Assembly: GCF_030812195.1 (NCBI RefSeq)
Contig: NZ_JAUSSF010000001.1
Coordinates: forward strand, 620,001 to 684,000
Origin: Chryseobacterium lathyri
GTDB taxonomy: Bacteria > Bacteroidota > Bacteroidia > Flavobacteriales > Weeksellaceae
DNA: 64,000 nucleotides
Direction of reading: 5' to 3'
Position 1 is the stretch's first letter, and every line of letters starts with the position of its first letter. Positions 27,270 to 36,944 of the stretch are shown here, piece by piece. Under the pieces are notes generated by a model, which did not search any database, was not told the origin of the DNA, and saw nothing but the letters and a program-made list of their open reading frames with translations. The position numbers and the translations under genes are program-made.

Positions 27270-27611
27270 TTAAAGATCATTAAACCACTTGTAGATATCC
27301 ATTTCGGAAGGAATATTAAGTTTTTTCCGGATCCGGTTCTTTCTGTTCTGAATGGCTTTTGGGGTCACAAAAGTATAGGTTGCAATTTCCTTGGTGGTAA
27401 AGTTGAGTTTTAGATAAATGCAAAAAATCAGTTCAGAATTTTTGAGATTGGGGTGTATTTTAGTTATTTTATCAAAAAAGTCAGGATAAACTAACCTGAA
27501 CTTATTCAGCAGACGCGGGGAGTTTTCTTTAGCCAAAGTGATAATTTCGTCCTGCATAAAAATCTTTTGGTTCAAATCTTCTAAATTAGATTGTGGTTTT
27601 TCGTTTTTCAT
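27270..27611 (-). CDS. Small LuxR-type helix-turn-helix protein
   Basis: 113 residues. The C-terminal half is a LuxR/GerE-like HTH: NLKNSELIFCIYLKLNFTTKEIA followed by TPKAIQNRKNRIRKKLNI. This resembles the C-terminal HTH of Bacteroidota TPR regulators but without the TPR and membrane part. It may be a standalone regulator or the remnant of a larger one; the N-terminal 50 residues form a predicted helix rich in polar residues. Confidence 0.7.
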   Translation of the reverse strand: MKNEKPQSNLEDLNQKIFMQDEIITLAKENSPRLLNKFRLVYPDFFDKITKIHPNLKNSELIFCIYLKLNFTTKEIATYTFVTPKAIQNRKNRIRKKLNIPSEMDIYKWFNDL

Positions 27612-28219
27612 AGTATTTTCTCATCTCTACTTATTTCTGATACTTTATATGTGCAGCACCAGTACCTACTCTTCTTCTCCTGCGAAGCTGTTTTTATGGA
27701 GCTTTATCTGGAATCTGCAGTTTGCATAATTATTCCATAATAAATTAATTTTGAGGGTTTTGGTATCTTCCTTACAAATCTTTTTTTGAATGTTCTTTTT
27801 AAGCCCCATTTTAAATGGAACAAAGAAAGAGAAAATGATTAAAATTTTGCAGAATTGAAATACCACATACATACCACGCTATGCCTATAAACAGCGTATT
27901 TATTCCATTTCATCTTAAGTTTTTAAGCTAAGCTGTCTTTTTCATATTCAAACAAATTTAGAGGATGTAAATTTGTTTTTTTATGATCTTAATCAATGTT
28001 TTTAAGGATTTTACGTTCTATTATTAAACATACATTCATATCAAATTTAGAGAACATCTAAATCTTGTGGTATACATATGGTATCTTTTATTGAGGAAAA
28101 CTGACTAAAATTGGCCGTTCTTTACATTGTAAAAATCTCAAGCTTTCCTGCTTTCACTCTGTTGAAGCAACAATACTAGAGGTTGCTTAAAATTTGAATC
28201 AAAAAACCTTATTTAAACC
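27612..28219. other. Gene-free interval with Crp/Fnr-like site and repeated CAAATTTAGAG boxes
   Basis: 608 bp without a convincing gene. Visible elements: an inverted repeat of AACAAATTTA / TAAATTTGTT (27951-27977) that gives a -7 box on each strand; the palindrome TTATGATCTTAATCAATG (27981-27998); and a second CAAATTTAGAG at 28042-28052. A 68-codon open frame on the minus strand (27666-27872) looks non-coding. Confidence 0.5.
27953..27998 (-). promoter_or_regulatory. Candidate Crp/Fnr-activated promoter (minus strand)
   Basis: TGATCTTAATCA (27984-27995) lies with its centre 33 bp upstream of the -7 box TAAATTTG (27960-27953, minus strand), the geometry of class II activation (site at about -41). 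It points to the HTH gene at 27611, with a long leader. The same arrangement is found at 47197-47242 and 48437-48483. Confidence 0.45.
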
Positions 28220-28813
28220 ATGATTATTGAAGATTTACTCATTTCGTTTGGAGCAGAAACTAAAGAATATAAAACGGAAGATATTATTTTCCGCGAAGGA
28301 GAATTTTCTATGTTTTATTATCAGGTTGAAGAGGGGCAAGTCAAGCTTAATAATTATACAGAGAGTGGAAAAGAATTCATTCAGAATATATTTTCAAGCG
28401 GACAAAGTTTCGGAGAGTCTTTACTATTTGTTGACCGCCCCTATCCTATGAATGCAATAGCCATGGTAGATTCCATCATTCTGAGGCTTCCAAAATCCCG
28501 CTTTATGGACTTGATACATAAAAACCAAGAAGTTTCTCTGGACGTATATAAATGTCTGGCAGAGAGGATGTATTACAGATATATGATGCTTTACAATCTT
28601 TCTGTCCAAAAACCTGTGCTGAAGCTTAAACAGCTTCTGGACTATCTTAAAAGTTATTATGAAGACAAAAGTCCTTATTCTTTTCAGGTCCCTATGACTC
28701 GGCAACAGCTTGCTTCCCTCACCGGACTGCGTGTAGAGACGGTAATAAGAACCATAAAGAGCATGGAAAAGGATAAAATTTTAAAAATAGAGAACAGAAA
28801 GATTATGTACTGA
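28220..28813 (+). CDS. Crp/Fnr-family regulator (paralog of the gene at 47254-47868)
   Basis: 197 residues: cNMP-binding beta-roll (about 20-115), long dimer helix and a HTH with TRQQLASLTGLRVETVIRTIKSMEK. The recognition helix RVETVIR resembles that of FNR (VETISR) with Ser replaced by Ile. The N-terminal Fe-S cysteines of FNR are absent, so it does not sense oxygen by a cluster. It is about half identical by eye to the protein at 47254-47868, including the shared end IENRKI.Y. A palindrome of FNR type lies about 240 bp upstream. Confidence 0.9.
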   Translation: MIIEDLLISFGAETKEYKTEDIIFREGEFSMFYYQVEEGQVKLNNYTESGKEFIQNIFSSGQSFGESLLFVDRPYPMNAIAMVDSIILRLPKSRFMDLIHKNQEVSLDVYKCLAERMYYRYMMLYNLSVQKPVLKLKQLLDYLKSYYEDKSPYSFQVPMTRQQLASLTGLRVETVIRTIKSMEKDKILKIENRKIMY

Positions 28814-28853
28814 TTGATCTGTAAAACTTCCTCCCGCTATAATTATAAAAGAA

Positions 28854-29495
28854 TTATGGAACTTCATACCCACTGTCAAGCTGTTTCTGAAATTCCTCCA
28901 GATATCTTGCAAGATGAATCCCGTCCGCCAGACCGTGATGCGCTTCCACAGAAACGGGAAGATATTTTTTTCCTTCCCGGATACTGAATTTTCCGAATGT
29001 GATCTTCGGCACAGATTCTGAATTATTAAAACCGGTAGGATGAAGCAACGCACTGAATGAATTCCACGGAATAGTGGTATGCCTGATCAGGTCTTTGCCA
29101 AGCTCGTCATTATTTATTCTCAGTCCTGAAGAATGCTGTACTGCTTCTATTTCCTGTTGCATGATGTTATTAAAAGCATCGAAATCTTCCGAGAAAGGAA
29201 TAAAGGCAAAGCCAAAAGTTCCGTCTGCCCTTCCAATCGTAGTTCCCGCATGGACAGTATCATACAAAACCACCTTTTCGTCTACGATTCTGAGCTTCAG
29301 TTCATCCACAGTATTTACAGCAACCATGGATCTATGAAGATAAGTAGCAAAAAAAGAATGACCGTTTTCCCTGGCATAAGCATAAGCTTTGGTACAGTCA
29401 ACCTCCGTGGTAAAACCAAAATATGGGCTTGCCATTTTCGAAAAGAATTCAAAATGCTCTTTCCGGTTCCACGTTTCAATATCTATGATCCTCAT
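28854..29495 (-). CDS. Chloramphenicol acetyltransferase-like protein (type A CAT fold)
   Basis: 213 residues, the usual length of classical CAT. The catalytic motif HHGLADGIH (HHxxxDG) is at about 187-195 and the N-terminal EHFEFFSKMASPYFGFTTEVD matches the family start. Classical CATs transfer acetyl from acetyl-CoA to chloramphenicol; chromosomal relatives in Bacteroidota are common and their activity varies. There are no mobile elements nearby, so it looks like a resident gene. A TATATTTG -7 box is at 29617-29610 (minus). Confidence 0.88.
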   Translation of the reverse strand: MRIIDIETWNRKEHFEFFSKMASPYFGFTTEVDCTKAYAYARENGHSFFATYLHRSMVAVNTVDELKLRIVDEKVVLYDTVHAGTTIGRADGTFGFAFIPFSEDFDAFNNIMQQEIEAVQHSSGLRINNDELGKDLIRHTTIPWNSFSALLHPTGFNNSESVPKITFGKFSIREGKKYLPVSVEAHHGLADGIHLARYLEEFQKQLDSGYEVP

Positions 29496-29739
29496 TTATT
29501 TTATTTCCCGCAAATTTCAGTAAGTTTTCCCGGTTATAAAAGTTTAACATAAAAATATTGCAGAATAAAAACGGACCATTAAAAGTAAATTTCGGTCAGT
29601 TTTTTGATGCAAATATAAGTGGATTACATTATTTATCTAATTTCGGTAAGAAATGATGTGACCGGTATTATCAATTATCTCAAAATAAAATACGAAAGAA
29701 TTCGGACATCTAAACATATTAATCTTAGCTGTAAATAAA

Positions 29740-30198
29740 ATGGATATGCAGAATTTTAAAGGAAATAATTGGTCTGCGAGAAAGGTTGATCAGATCTATA
29801 TTGTAAGTGTAAAAGATAGAGCAAGTATCGTTGATGCACTGACCGATTTTGTTAAAAGCCAAAATATACAGGCCGGAGAAATTACAGGGATTGGAGCAGT
29901 CAACGAAGTCACATTGCGTTTTTTCAAGCCTTCCAATAAAAATTATGTTGATAAAACATTTAATGAACAGATGGAAATGACCAACATTTCTGGAAATGTT
30001 TCTGAGATCGAAGGAAAACCTGTGCTGCATATGCATGTTACTTTAGGAAGAGAAGATTATACTGCTTTGGCCGGTCATCTTCTGGATGCTAAGATCCGGG
30101 GTGCCGGAGAGTTTATTTTTTATCCGCTGAATACAAGAATAGTGAAAATTAAAAATGAAGAAGTTGGGATCAATTTTTATGATTTTGAAAACAAATGA
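29740..30198 (+). CDS. PPC/DUF296 domain protein
   Basis: 152 residues, a single PPC (plant and prokaryote conserved) domain: ITGIGAVNEVTLRFF, LHMHVTLGREDYTALAGHLLDA and GAGEFIFYPL. The His residues in LHMHV are the usual metal ligands of bacterial members. In plants the domain is found in AT-hook proteins; the bacterial role is not established, despite the common label 'DNA-binding'. It stands alone between CAT and the repair module. A start at the second Met (29746) is also possible. Confidence 0.88.
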   Translation: MDMQNFKGNNWSARKVDQIYIVSVKDRASIVDALTDFVKSQNIQAGEITGIGAVNEVTLRFFKPSNKNYVDKTFNEQMEMTNISGNVSEIEGKPVLHMHVTLGREDYTALAGHLLDAKIRGAGEFIFYPLNTRIVKIKNEEVGINFYDFENK

Positions 30199-30363
30199 CA
30201 CAACGCCATCAGCAGCTTTATTTAAGTTGAATGCACCATGGGTATAGGTCCATATTAAGCTATTTTTTGCTGGAAATTCAATATTTTGGTTAGATTTTTG
30301 AAGGATAAAATGTAACTGACCTAATAACTGTGACAGTTATTATAAACAACAAAATATTTTCCA

Positions 30364-31386
30364 TTGAAACTAATAACATTCACAAAAAAAGGAATTTACT
30401 GTCCGCAGGGAAAATTTTATATAGATCCCTGGAGACCTGTAGATTTAGCAGTGATCACTCATGGACATGCCGACCATGCCCGTTGGGGAATGAAAAAATA
30501 CCTTTGCCATCATTATACAAAACCTATCCTGTACCAGAGAATCGGGATCGATATCGAATGCCAGAGTGTTGAATATGGTGAAACACTTATCCTCAATGGG
30601 GTAAAAGTTTCGCTGCACCCTGCAGGGCACATCATCGGATCAGCACAGATAAGATTAGAATACAAAGGCTATGTAACCGTTATCTCCGGTGATTACAAAA
30701 TACAGGAAGACGGGCTGAGCACACCTTTTGAATTGGTAAAATGCAATGAGTTTGTCACGGAAAGTACTTTCGGGCTTCCCATTTATAACTGGCTTGAAGT
30801 TCCTGACCTCAATAAAAAACTTCAGACATGGGTTCTTAAAAATCATGAAAACTCAAAAACATCAGTGTTTATAGGATATTCCTTAGGAAAAGCCCAGCGC
30901 ATTATGAAAGCAGTAGAAGGCCTGGGGAAAATATACGTTCATTATTCTATTGGAAAATTGAATGAAGCTTTTGAATCTGTTGGTATTGATCTTCCGGATT
31001 ACACAATTGCCGATTTCAGAGAAAATGCAAAAGAAGTTCAGCATGAAATTGTTATTGTGCCCCCGGCACTGCTTGACAGCAATATCATTAAAAAAATACC
31101 GGATGCCGCAACAGCAATATGTTCAGGCTGGATGCAGGTACGCGGTGCCAGAAGATGGCGAAGTGCTGATGCAGGATTTGCCATGAGCGACCATGCTGAC
31201 TGGAAAGGGCTTTTGCAGGCCGTAAAAGCTACAGAAGCCGAGATTGTACATGTCACCCACGGACAGACCGAAATTTTTTCAAAATACTTAAATGAAATAG
31301 GTATCAGGTCAGATGTTGTACAAACCCAATTTGGAGAAGATGAAGAAGAATCTGAAAAAGAAATCATTGAAAATCCCGGGCCATGA
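30364..31386 (+). CDS. Ligase-associated DNA exonuclease (MBL/beta-CASP fold)
   Basis: 340 residues from a TTG start (MKLITFTKKGIYCPQG). There is no better ATG upstream. The metal motif THGHADHARWG and the later HPAGHIIGSAQI and VSGDYK-like segment (VISGDYKIQ) define a beta-CASP nuclease of the SNM1/CPSF type; the late His is in MSDHADWK and THGQTE. This is the first of four genes of the ligase-associated DNA-damage module. Its stop overlaps the ligase start by 4 bp. Confidence 0.92.
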   Translation: MKLITFTKKGIYCPQGKFYIDPWRPVDLAVITHGHADHARWGMKKYLCHHYTKPILYQRIGIDIECQSVEYGETLILNGVKVSLHPAGHIIGSAQIRLEYKGYVTVISGDYKIQEDGLSTPFELVKCNEFVTESTFGLPIYNWLEVPDLNKKLQTWVLKNHENSKTSVFIGYSLGKAQRIMKAVEGLGKIYVHYSIGKLNEAFESVGIDLPDYTIADFRENAKEVQHEIVIVPPALLDSNIIKKIPDAATAICSGWMQVRGARRWRSADAGFAMSDHADWKGLLQAVKATEAEIVHVTHGQTEIFSKYLNEIGIRSDVVQTQFGEDEEESEKEIIENPGP

Positions 31387-32963
31387 AACATTTTGCAGAT
31401 TTGATTAACGCTTTGGAGACCACGAATAAGACCAATGCAAAAATAGACGCCATCATCGATTATCTGGAACGGGCCCCGGATGAAGATAAGGTATGGTTTA
31501 TTGCTCTGTTTACAGGAAAAAGACCCAAGAGAAATGTCAATACCAATTATATGAAGGAATGGGCTCTGGAGATCACGCAACTGCCGTTCTGGCTGTTTCA
31601 GGAAAGCTATTCTTCAGTTGGAGATCTGGGAGAAACACTTTCTCTCATCCTTCCTCCCCCAGCCGAAAAAATTGATCATACTTTATCCCAGTGGATGCTG
31701 GATATTGTGCATTTAAAAGACAAACCAGAAGCTGAAAAAAAAGAATTTGTATTAAAATCATGGAACGGACTGGATTATACAGAACGATTAATCTTCAATA
31801 AATTACTGGGCGGAAGTTTCAGGATCGGTGTTTCAGATAAAACGCTCATCAATGCCCTAACCAAATTCTCTTCCCAGGAATCCAGTACGCTGATGCACAG
31901 TCTCATGGGAAAATGGGTTCCCGGCGAAGTATCATTTCAGGAACTGATTTCGGCTGAAAATGTAAATCCGGATAATTCAAAGCCCTATCCTTTCTGCCTT
32001 GCCTATCCACTGGAAAAAGAGCTGGAAGAGCTTGGCGATCCCGAAGACTGGCAGATAGAATATAAATGGGACGGGATCCGCGGCCAGATCATTAAAAGAA
32101 ACGATGAAGTCTTTATCTGGTCAAGAGGTGAAGAGCTCGTAACCGATCAGTTTCCGGAAATAAAAAAGACCGTACAGGCGATGAAAGGGAATTTTGTTTT
32201 AGATGGAGAGATACTTGCGGTAAAGGATTTTAATGTTTTAAATTTTAATGAATTACAGAAAAGATTAAATAGGAAAACATTAACAAAAAAAATGTTGACA
32301 GCCATTCCTATAGAAGTCTTCGTCTATGATTTGCTGGAGCTTGAAGGGACCGACCTCCGTGAAAAATATTTAGCCGGCCGGCGGGCTATGCTTGAAGAAT
32401 TACTTCTGAATGAAACCCCTGAAAATATTAGAATTTCAAAAGTTATAAATTTTGAGAAATGGGAAGATCTGAATAGAATACGCGAAGAATCAAGGGAGAT
32501 CAACAGTGAAGGCCTGATGCTGAAACAGAAAAACTCTCCTTATCATGCAGGAAGAAAAAAAGGCGATTGGTGGAAATGGAAAGTGAGCCCGCTGACCATT
32601 GATGCCGTTTTAATTTACGCTCAAAAAGGAAGCGGAAGACGAAGCGCCTATTACACGGATTACACATTTGCTGTAAAGAATGGGGAGGCATTGGTCACCA
32701 TTGCAAAAGCCTATTCCGGACTCACCGACAAAGAAATCATGGAAGTCAGCAAGTTTGTCAATAAAAATGCCATAGAAAAATTCGGACCTGTACGTACCGT
32801 AAAAGCTGAATTAGTCTTTGAAATTGCTTTTGAAGGCATTGGATTCAGCAGCAGGCATAAAAGCGGCGTTGCCCTGAGGTTTCCACGAATTGTAAGATGG
32901 CGGAAGGACAAAACCGTAGACGAAATTGACGAACTTGAAGAAATAAAAAAACTCATCCAATAA
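31383..32963 (+). CDS. ATP-dependent DNA ligase, ligase-associated repair module
   Basis: 526 residues. The N-terminal DNA-binding domain precedes the nucleotidyltransferase core: motif I EYKWDGIRGQ with the AMP-accepting Lys, WSRGEE, VLDGEILA (motif IIIa-IV), SEGLMLKQ (motif IV) and the DWWKWK motif V, then an OB fold. ATP ligases of this kind occur with the MBL exonuclease, DEXH helicase and PdeM in many bacteria, next to the essential NAD ligase elsewhere. Overlaps the exonuclease by 4 bp and ends one base before the helicase start. Confidence 0.94.
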   Translation: MKHFADLINALETTNKTNAKIDAIIDYLERAPDEDKVWFIALFTGKRPKRNVNTNYMKEWALEITQLPFWLFQESYSSVGDLGETLSLILPPPAEKIDHTLSQWMLDIVHLKDKPEAEKKEFVLKSWNGLDYTERLIFNKLLGGSFRIGVSDKTLINALTKFSSQESSTLMHSLMGKWVPGEVSFQELISAENVNPDNSKPYPFCLAYPLEKELEELGDPEDWQIEYKWDGIRGQIIKRNDEVFIWSRGEELVTDQFPEIKKTVQAMKGNFVLDGEILAVKDFNVLNFNELQKRLNRKTLTKKMLTAIPIEVFVYDLLELEGTDLREKYLAGRRAMLEELLLNETPENIRISKVINFEKWEDLNRIREESREINSEGLMLKQKNSPYHAGRKKGDWWKWKVSPLTIDAVLIYAQKGSGRRSAYYTDYTFAVKNGEALVTIAKAYSGLTDKEIMEVSKFVNKNAIEKFGPVRTVKAELVFEIAFEGIGFSSRHKSGVALRFPRIVRWRKDKTVDEIDELEEIKKLIQ

Positions 32964-32964
32964 T

Positions 32965-35412
32965 TTGAAAGCATTTGAAAACAGCAACGGATTCAGAGTC
33001 ATTCAGCAATGGATGGCTGGTAAAGGTATTTCTCCTTTCAAATTTCAGATTGATACCTGGCAGAAGTTCGGAAGCGGATACAGTGGAATGGTCGTGGCCC
33101 CTACCGGATTCGGGAAAACTTTTTCTGTGTTCCTTGCCTTGATTTCAGATTTTATGAACCGTCCGGAAGAGTACAAAAAAGGACTGAAAATGATCTGGAT
33201 CACTCCCCTCCGATCCTTGTCCAAAGATGTCGCTAAGGCCATGCAGGAAGCAATGGATGAAATCGGTCTCGACTGGACCGTTGGGGTACGAAATGGAGAT
33301 ACCGATCTAAAAATAAGACAGCAGCAGATCAGGAATATGCCGGAAATTCTGGTTGTAACACCCGAAAGCCTCCACCTGCTTTTAGGTCAGAAAAACCATA
33401 CCCGGTTTTTCCAGGATATGAAATGCGTAGCTGTTGATGAATGGCACGAATTACTGGGTTCAAAGCGGGGTGTTATGGTGGAACTTGCCATTTCTCAGCT
33501 AAGAAAATATGTTCTGAAAATAAAAATATGGGGAATTACTGCAACAATCGGAAATCTGGATGAAGCGATGGACGTTTTAATCCCATATGATATCAAAAAA
33601 ACAAAAATTACAGCCAAAGAACATAAAAAAATAGATATTCTTCCAGTAATTCCTGATGAGATTGAAATTCTTCCCTGGGCAGGACATTTGGGAGCAAAAC
33701 TTGCCGACAAAATAGTTCCGATCATTCTGAATTCAAAATCCACCATTGTTTTTACCAATACACGAAGCCAGAGCGAAATGTGGTACCAGCTCCTGCTAAG
33801 TGCATATCCTGATTTTGCAGGCCAGATCGCTATTCATCACAGCTCTATTGATGCCCATCTGCGCATCTGGATTGAAGAAAATCTAAGTGCGGGAAAACTG
33901 AAAGCTGTTGTATCCACTTCCTCTTTAGATCTTGGGATTGATTTTAAGCCTGTAGATACCGTCATTCAGATCGGTTCGGCAAAAGGTGTTGCGAGGTTTC
34001 TGCAACGCGCAGGACGAAGCGGACACTCCCCTTTTGAGACCTCTAAAATTTATTGTGTTCCCACCCATTCTCTTGAATTGATTGAAGTAGCTGCGTTAAA
34101 GGAAGCCGTAAAGCAGAAAGTGACAGAACCCCGCGAACCGCAGGTTTTATGCTTCGATGTGCTGGTACAGTTTCTCATGACCCTGGCAGTTGGTGACGGA
34201 TTTTATCCTGAAGAAACTTTTGAAAGGATAAAAAAAGTATTTGCTTTCCAGGAAATGACAGCAGAAGAATGGAAAAGCATACTGGATTTTCTGACAATAG
34301 GCGGAAGCGTTCTGAAAAGCTATGAAGAATTTCATAAAATAGTGGTTATGGAAGATGGTCTCTACAAGGTAACTTCTCGGAAGATCGCTATGCTCCACCG
34401 TATGAATATGGGCGTGATAGTAAGTGATGCCATGCTGAAAGTCAAATTTATTTCCGGCGGCTATATCGGAATGGTTGAAGAGTATTTTATTTCAAAGCTA
34501 AAAAAAGAAGAAAAGTTTATCCTGGCAGGAAGAACGCTTGAAGTGGCTATGATCAAAGACATGACCGTTTATGTCCGCGCGGCAAAAGGAAAAGCAATGG
34601 CTCCCAGCTATCTCGGCGGAAGATTACCTTTAAGTTCAAATCTAGGACATTTTTTAAGAGAAAAACTCTCCCATGCCTTAAATCCAAAAGCCTCAGAAAA
34701 AGAACTGAAATTCTTACATCCATTACTAGCCAATCAGGAGAAAAAATCCCACATTCCCAAAAAAGACGAATTTCTTATTGAACTCATCAAGAACCGCGAA
34801 GGCTACCACCTGTTCATGTATCCCTTTGAAGGCCGGCTTGTACACGAAGTGATGGCAGCATTGATCGCTTATCGGATTTCCAAGCTGACCCCTATATCCT
34901 TTTCTATGGCGATGAATGATTACGGTTTTGAACTATTCAGCGATAAAGAAATTCCTTTGAACGAAGATAATCTGGATAAAATCCTGACCAGGGAAAACCT
35001 GATGAATGATGTGATAGCCAGTATCAACTCTGCGGAAATGGCAAGACGGAAATTCCGGGATATTGCAGTGATCTCCGGAATGGTGATTCAGAATTATGCA
35101 GGGAAGCAGCGTTCCAATAAATCTTTACAAAGCTCGGCCGGGCTTATCTTTAAAGTGCTGGAAGATTATGATCCCAATCATTTCCTTGTCAGACAGGCAT
35201 ATACCGAAGTTTTTAATATGCAGCTGCAGGAACCACGTCTTGTAGAAGCCTTTAAAAGAATTGAAAAATCAAAAATCATTTTAAAATATTCCCATACCTT
35301 TACTCCACTGAGTTTTCCGATAAAGGTAGACAGCCTTAGACAGACACTTTCGAGCGAGAGTCTGGATGCCAGGATCAGGAAAATGGTGGAACAGGCCAGA
35401 AGAAATGATTAG
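32965..35412 (+). CDS. Ligase-associated DEXH-box DNA helicase (Lhr-like)
   Basis: 815 residues from a TTG start one base after the ligase stop. Motif I APTGFGKTF, motif II DEWHEL (DEWH, not DEAH), motif III TATIG, motif VI QRAGRSGHS. The C-terminal half resembles Lhr-type winged-helix and core domains. The helicase is part of the four-gene module with exonuclease, ligase and PdeM, and probably prepares DNA ends for the nuclease and ligase; the mechanism is inferred from family context. Confidence 0.94.
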   Translation: MKAFENSNGFRVIQQWMAGKGISPFKFQIDTWQKFGSGYSGMVVAPTGFGKTFSVFLALISDFMNRPEEYKKGLKMIWITPLRSLSKDVAKAMQEAMDEIGLDWTVGVRNGDTDLKIRQQQIRNMPEILVVTPESLHLLLGQKNHTRFFQDMKCVAVDEWHELLGSKRGVMVELAISQLRKYVLKIKIWGITATIGNLDEAMDVLIPYDIKKTKITAKEHKKIDILPVIPDEIEILPWAGHLGAKLADKIVPIILNSKSTIVFTNTRSQSEMWYQLLLSAYPDFAGQIAIHHSSIDAHLRIWIEENLSAGKLKAVVSTSSLDLGIDFKPVDTVIQIGSAKGVARFLQRAGRSGHSPFETSKIYCVPTHSLELIEVAALKEAVKQKVTEPREPQVLCFDVLVQFLMTLAVGDGFYPEETFERIKKVFAFQEMTAEEWKSILDFLTIGGSVLKSYEEFHKIVVMEDGLYKVTSRKIAMLHRMNMGVIVSDAMLKVKFISGGYIGMVEEYFISKLKKEEKFILAGRTLEVAMIKDMTVYVRAAKGKAMAPSYLGGRLPLSSNLGHFLREKLSHALNPKASEKELKFLHPLLANQEKKSHIPKKDEFLIELIKNREGYHLFMYPFEGRLVHEVMAALIAYRISKLTPISFSMAMNDYGFELFSDKEIPLNEDNLDKILTRENLMNDVIASINSAEMARRKFRDIAVISGMVIQNYAGKQRSNKSLQSSAGLIFKVLEDYDPNHFLVRQAYTEVFNMQLQEPRLVEAFKRIEKSKIILKYSHTFTPLSFPIKVDSLRQTLSSESLDARIRKMVEQARRND

Positions 35413-35495
35413 GGTTCAGAGCTATAAATTATGAGTATGAAGTTGCATGGCTAACTAATAATCAATACATTTTACATCGTAGATTGTACAAGAAA

Positions 35496-36140
35496 ATGAA
35501 CATTGCAGTAAAAAATATTATCATTCATAACGACATTTTTACTTTGACCAATCAGCGTGCAGCATTTTGGGAAAAAGAAAAAGCTCTGATTTTATCTGAT
35601 CTTCACATTGGAAAAACTGCCCATTTCAGGAAAAATGGGATTGCCCTGGCCAATCATATCATGAAAAGTGACCTGGAAAGGATTTCTGTTCTTATTGAAT
35701 ATTTTCAGCCTGAAAAATTCATTGTGGTTGGGGACCTGCTTCATGCTGGAGATAACTCAGATGTAGATGTGTTCTGCAACTGGAGAAATCAGTACCCGGA
35801 CCTTCATTTTTATCTTATCAAAGGAAATCATGACCGTTTATCAGCTGCACTGGAGAAAAAATTATGCTTAAATTTTAGTGCTGATTCTCTTACGGTTGAT
35901 GGTATTACTTTCGTCCATGATTTTGATAAAATGCTGCCGGAATTCCAGATTACAGGACATATCCATCCCGGTGTTATATTAAACTCTTCTGTAAAAAAAA
36001 TCAGGCTTCCATGCTTTGTTCAGACGGCTAAGCAATTACTTCTTCCGGCCTTCAGTGAGTTTACCGGATTAGATACCAAAAACATTCCCAAAGGCGGAAA
36101 ATTCTTTGTATTTACAGATTCTGAAATTCATGAATATTAA
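35496..36140 (+). CDS. pdeM: Ligase-associated DNA-damage response endonuclease PdeM (metallophosphoesterase)
   Basis: 214 residues from ATG 35496 (MNIAVKNIII); a TTG at 35484 is also in frame. Calcineurin-like metal motifs: ILSDLHIGKTAHFRK, VVGDLLHAGDN, KGNHDR and a late GHIHPG. It completes the repair module, 83 bp after the helicase. Proteins of this group are described as DNA endonucleases or phosphodiesterases. Confidence 0.92.
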   Translation: MNIAVKNIIIHNDIFTLTNQRAAFWEKEKALILSDLHIGKTAHFRKNGIALANHIMKSDLERISVLIEYFQPEKFIVVGDLLHAGDNSDVDVFCNWRNQYPDLHFYLIKGNHDRLSAALEKKLCLNFSADSLTVDGITFVHDFDKMLPEFQITGHIHPGVILNSSVKKIRLPCFVQTAKQLLLPAFSEFTGLDTKNIPKGGKFFVFTDSEIHEY

Positions 36141-36285
36141 AATTGCGTGTAATTTTATTGAATTCAATGTGTAAATTTCCGTGGAATTATTTTTGTATTA
36201 AATAATTTACTCTATCCTCTTACCGGAATAACGATATCTTGTATTTTAAAAATTCCGTTTCTTTGCAATAAAGCAGTTAATTTCA

Positions 36286-36876
36286 ATGAAAAAATCAGAA
36301 GCAACCCGATTGAATATTCTTCAGAAAGCCTTTGAACTGATCTATGTGAAAGGGTATCAGACCACCAGTGTTGATGAGATCATTGCGACCACTCAGGTTA
36401 CAAAGGGTGCTTTCTATTATCATTTTAAAACAAAAGATGAGATGGGTCTCGCTATTATTAATGAACTTTTGATCAATAACTTCAGAAGCACTTTCATTGA
36501 ACCGCTGGAAACAAGTAATCACCCATTGGAAAGTATTTATGACCTGATGCACGGCATTTTAATGGAAAATGATTTTTTAAAGGTTGAATACGGCTGTCCT
36601 GCCTCTAATTTCACCCAGGAAATGGCTCCCTGGCATATAGATTTCACAAAAGCATTAAATTCACTTTCCAGGCAATGGGAAGATGCAATAATAGCATGTA
36701 TTGAAAACGGAAAGAAAGATGGAACGGTAAAAAATAATGTTGATGCCAGAGAAATAGCTGTTTTTGTCATGTCCGGGTATTGGGGAGTAAGGAATTTAGG
36801 AAAACTGGAAAATTCAAAATCAGTGTATCTTATTTATTTAAAAGGGCTTAAGTCTTATTTTAAATCACTGGAATAA
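36286..36876 (+). CDS. TetR family transcriptional regulator
   Basis: 196 residues. The N-terminal HTH is complete (VDEIIATTQVTKGAFYYHFKTKDEM) and the C-terminal ligand domain is of the TetR_C type found in NemR/YxaF-like proteins (YGCPASNFTQEMAPW). A 26-bp palindrome (36887-36912) directly downstream overlaps the promoter region of the next gene, so the protein probably represses the two small membrane proteins that follow. Confidence 0.9.
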   Translation: MKKSEATRLNILQKAFELIYVKGYQTTSVDEIIATTQVTKGAFYYHFKTKDEMGLAIINELLINNFRSTFIEPLETSNHPLESIYDLMHGILMENDFLKVEYGCPASNFTQEMAPWHIDFTKALNSLSRQWEDAIIACIENGKKDGTVKNNVDAREIAVFVMSGYWGVRNLGKLENSKSVYLIYLKGLKSYFKSLE

Positions 36877-36886
36877 TTTTTTATCA

Positions 36887-36912
36887 AAAAACATACTATT
36901 TAGTATGTTTTT
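36887..36912. promoter_or_regulatory. Perfect palindrome: candidate TetR operator (or terminator)
   Basis: Twelve-base arms that contain ACATACTA and TAGTATGT, around a 2-nt centre. It lies between the TetR stop (36876) and the -7 element TATCTTTG (36917-36924) of the next gene, where a -33 element would be. A 2-nt centre fits a protein-binding palindrome better than a terminator loop, but the flanking A and T runs also allow termination of the tetR message. Confidence 0.55.
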
Positions 36913-36916
36913 GTTA

Positions 36917-36924
36917 TATCTTTG
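36917..36924 (+). promoter_or_regulatory. -7 element of the membrane-protein gene
   Basis: TATCTTTG matches TAnnTTTG exactly. Transcription would start near 36928-36931, so ATG 36927 is ruled out and ATG 36945 is favoured. Confidence 0.65.
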
Positions 36925-36944
36925 GAATGTTCAAAAAAATAAAA

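Noticed and set aside
27666..27872. 68-codon frame on the minus strand near a promoter-like site
   Set aside because: Composition is typical of AT-rich spacer, it has no family character and no ribosome binding site; kept only as part of the intergenic interval.
28854..29495. CAT-like gene as acquired antibiotic resistance
   Set aside because: No mobile element, no change in base composition and typical flavobacterial neighbours; more likely a resident gene.
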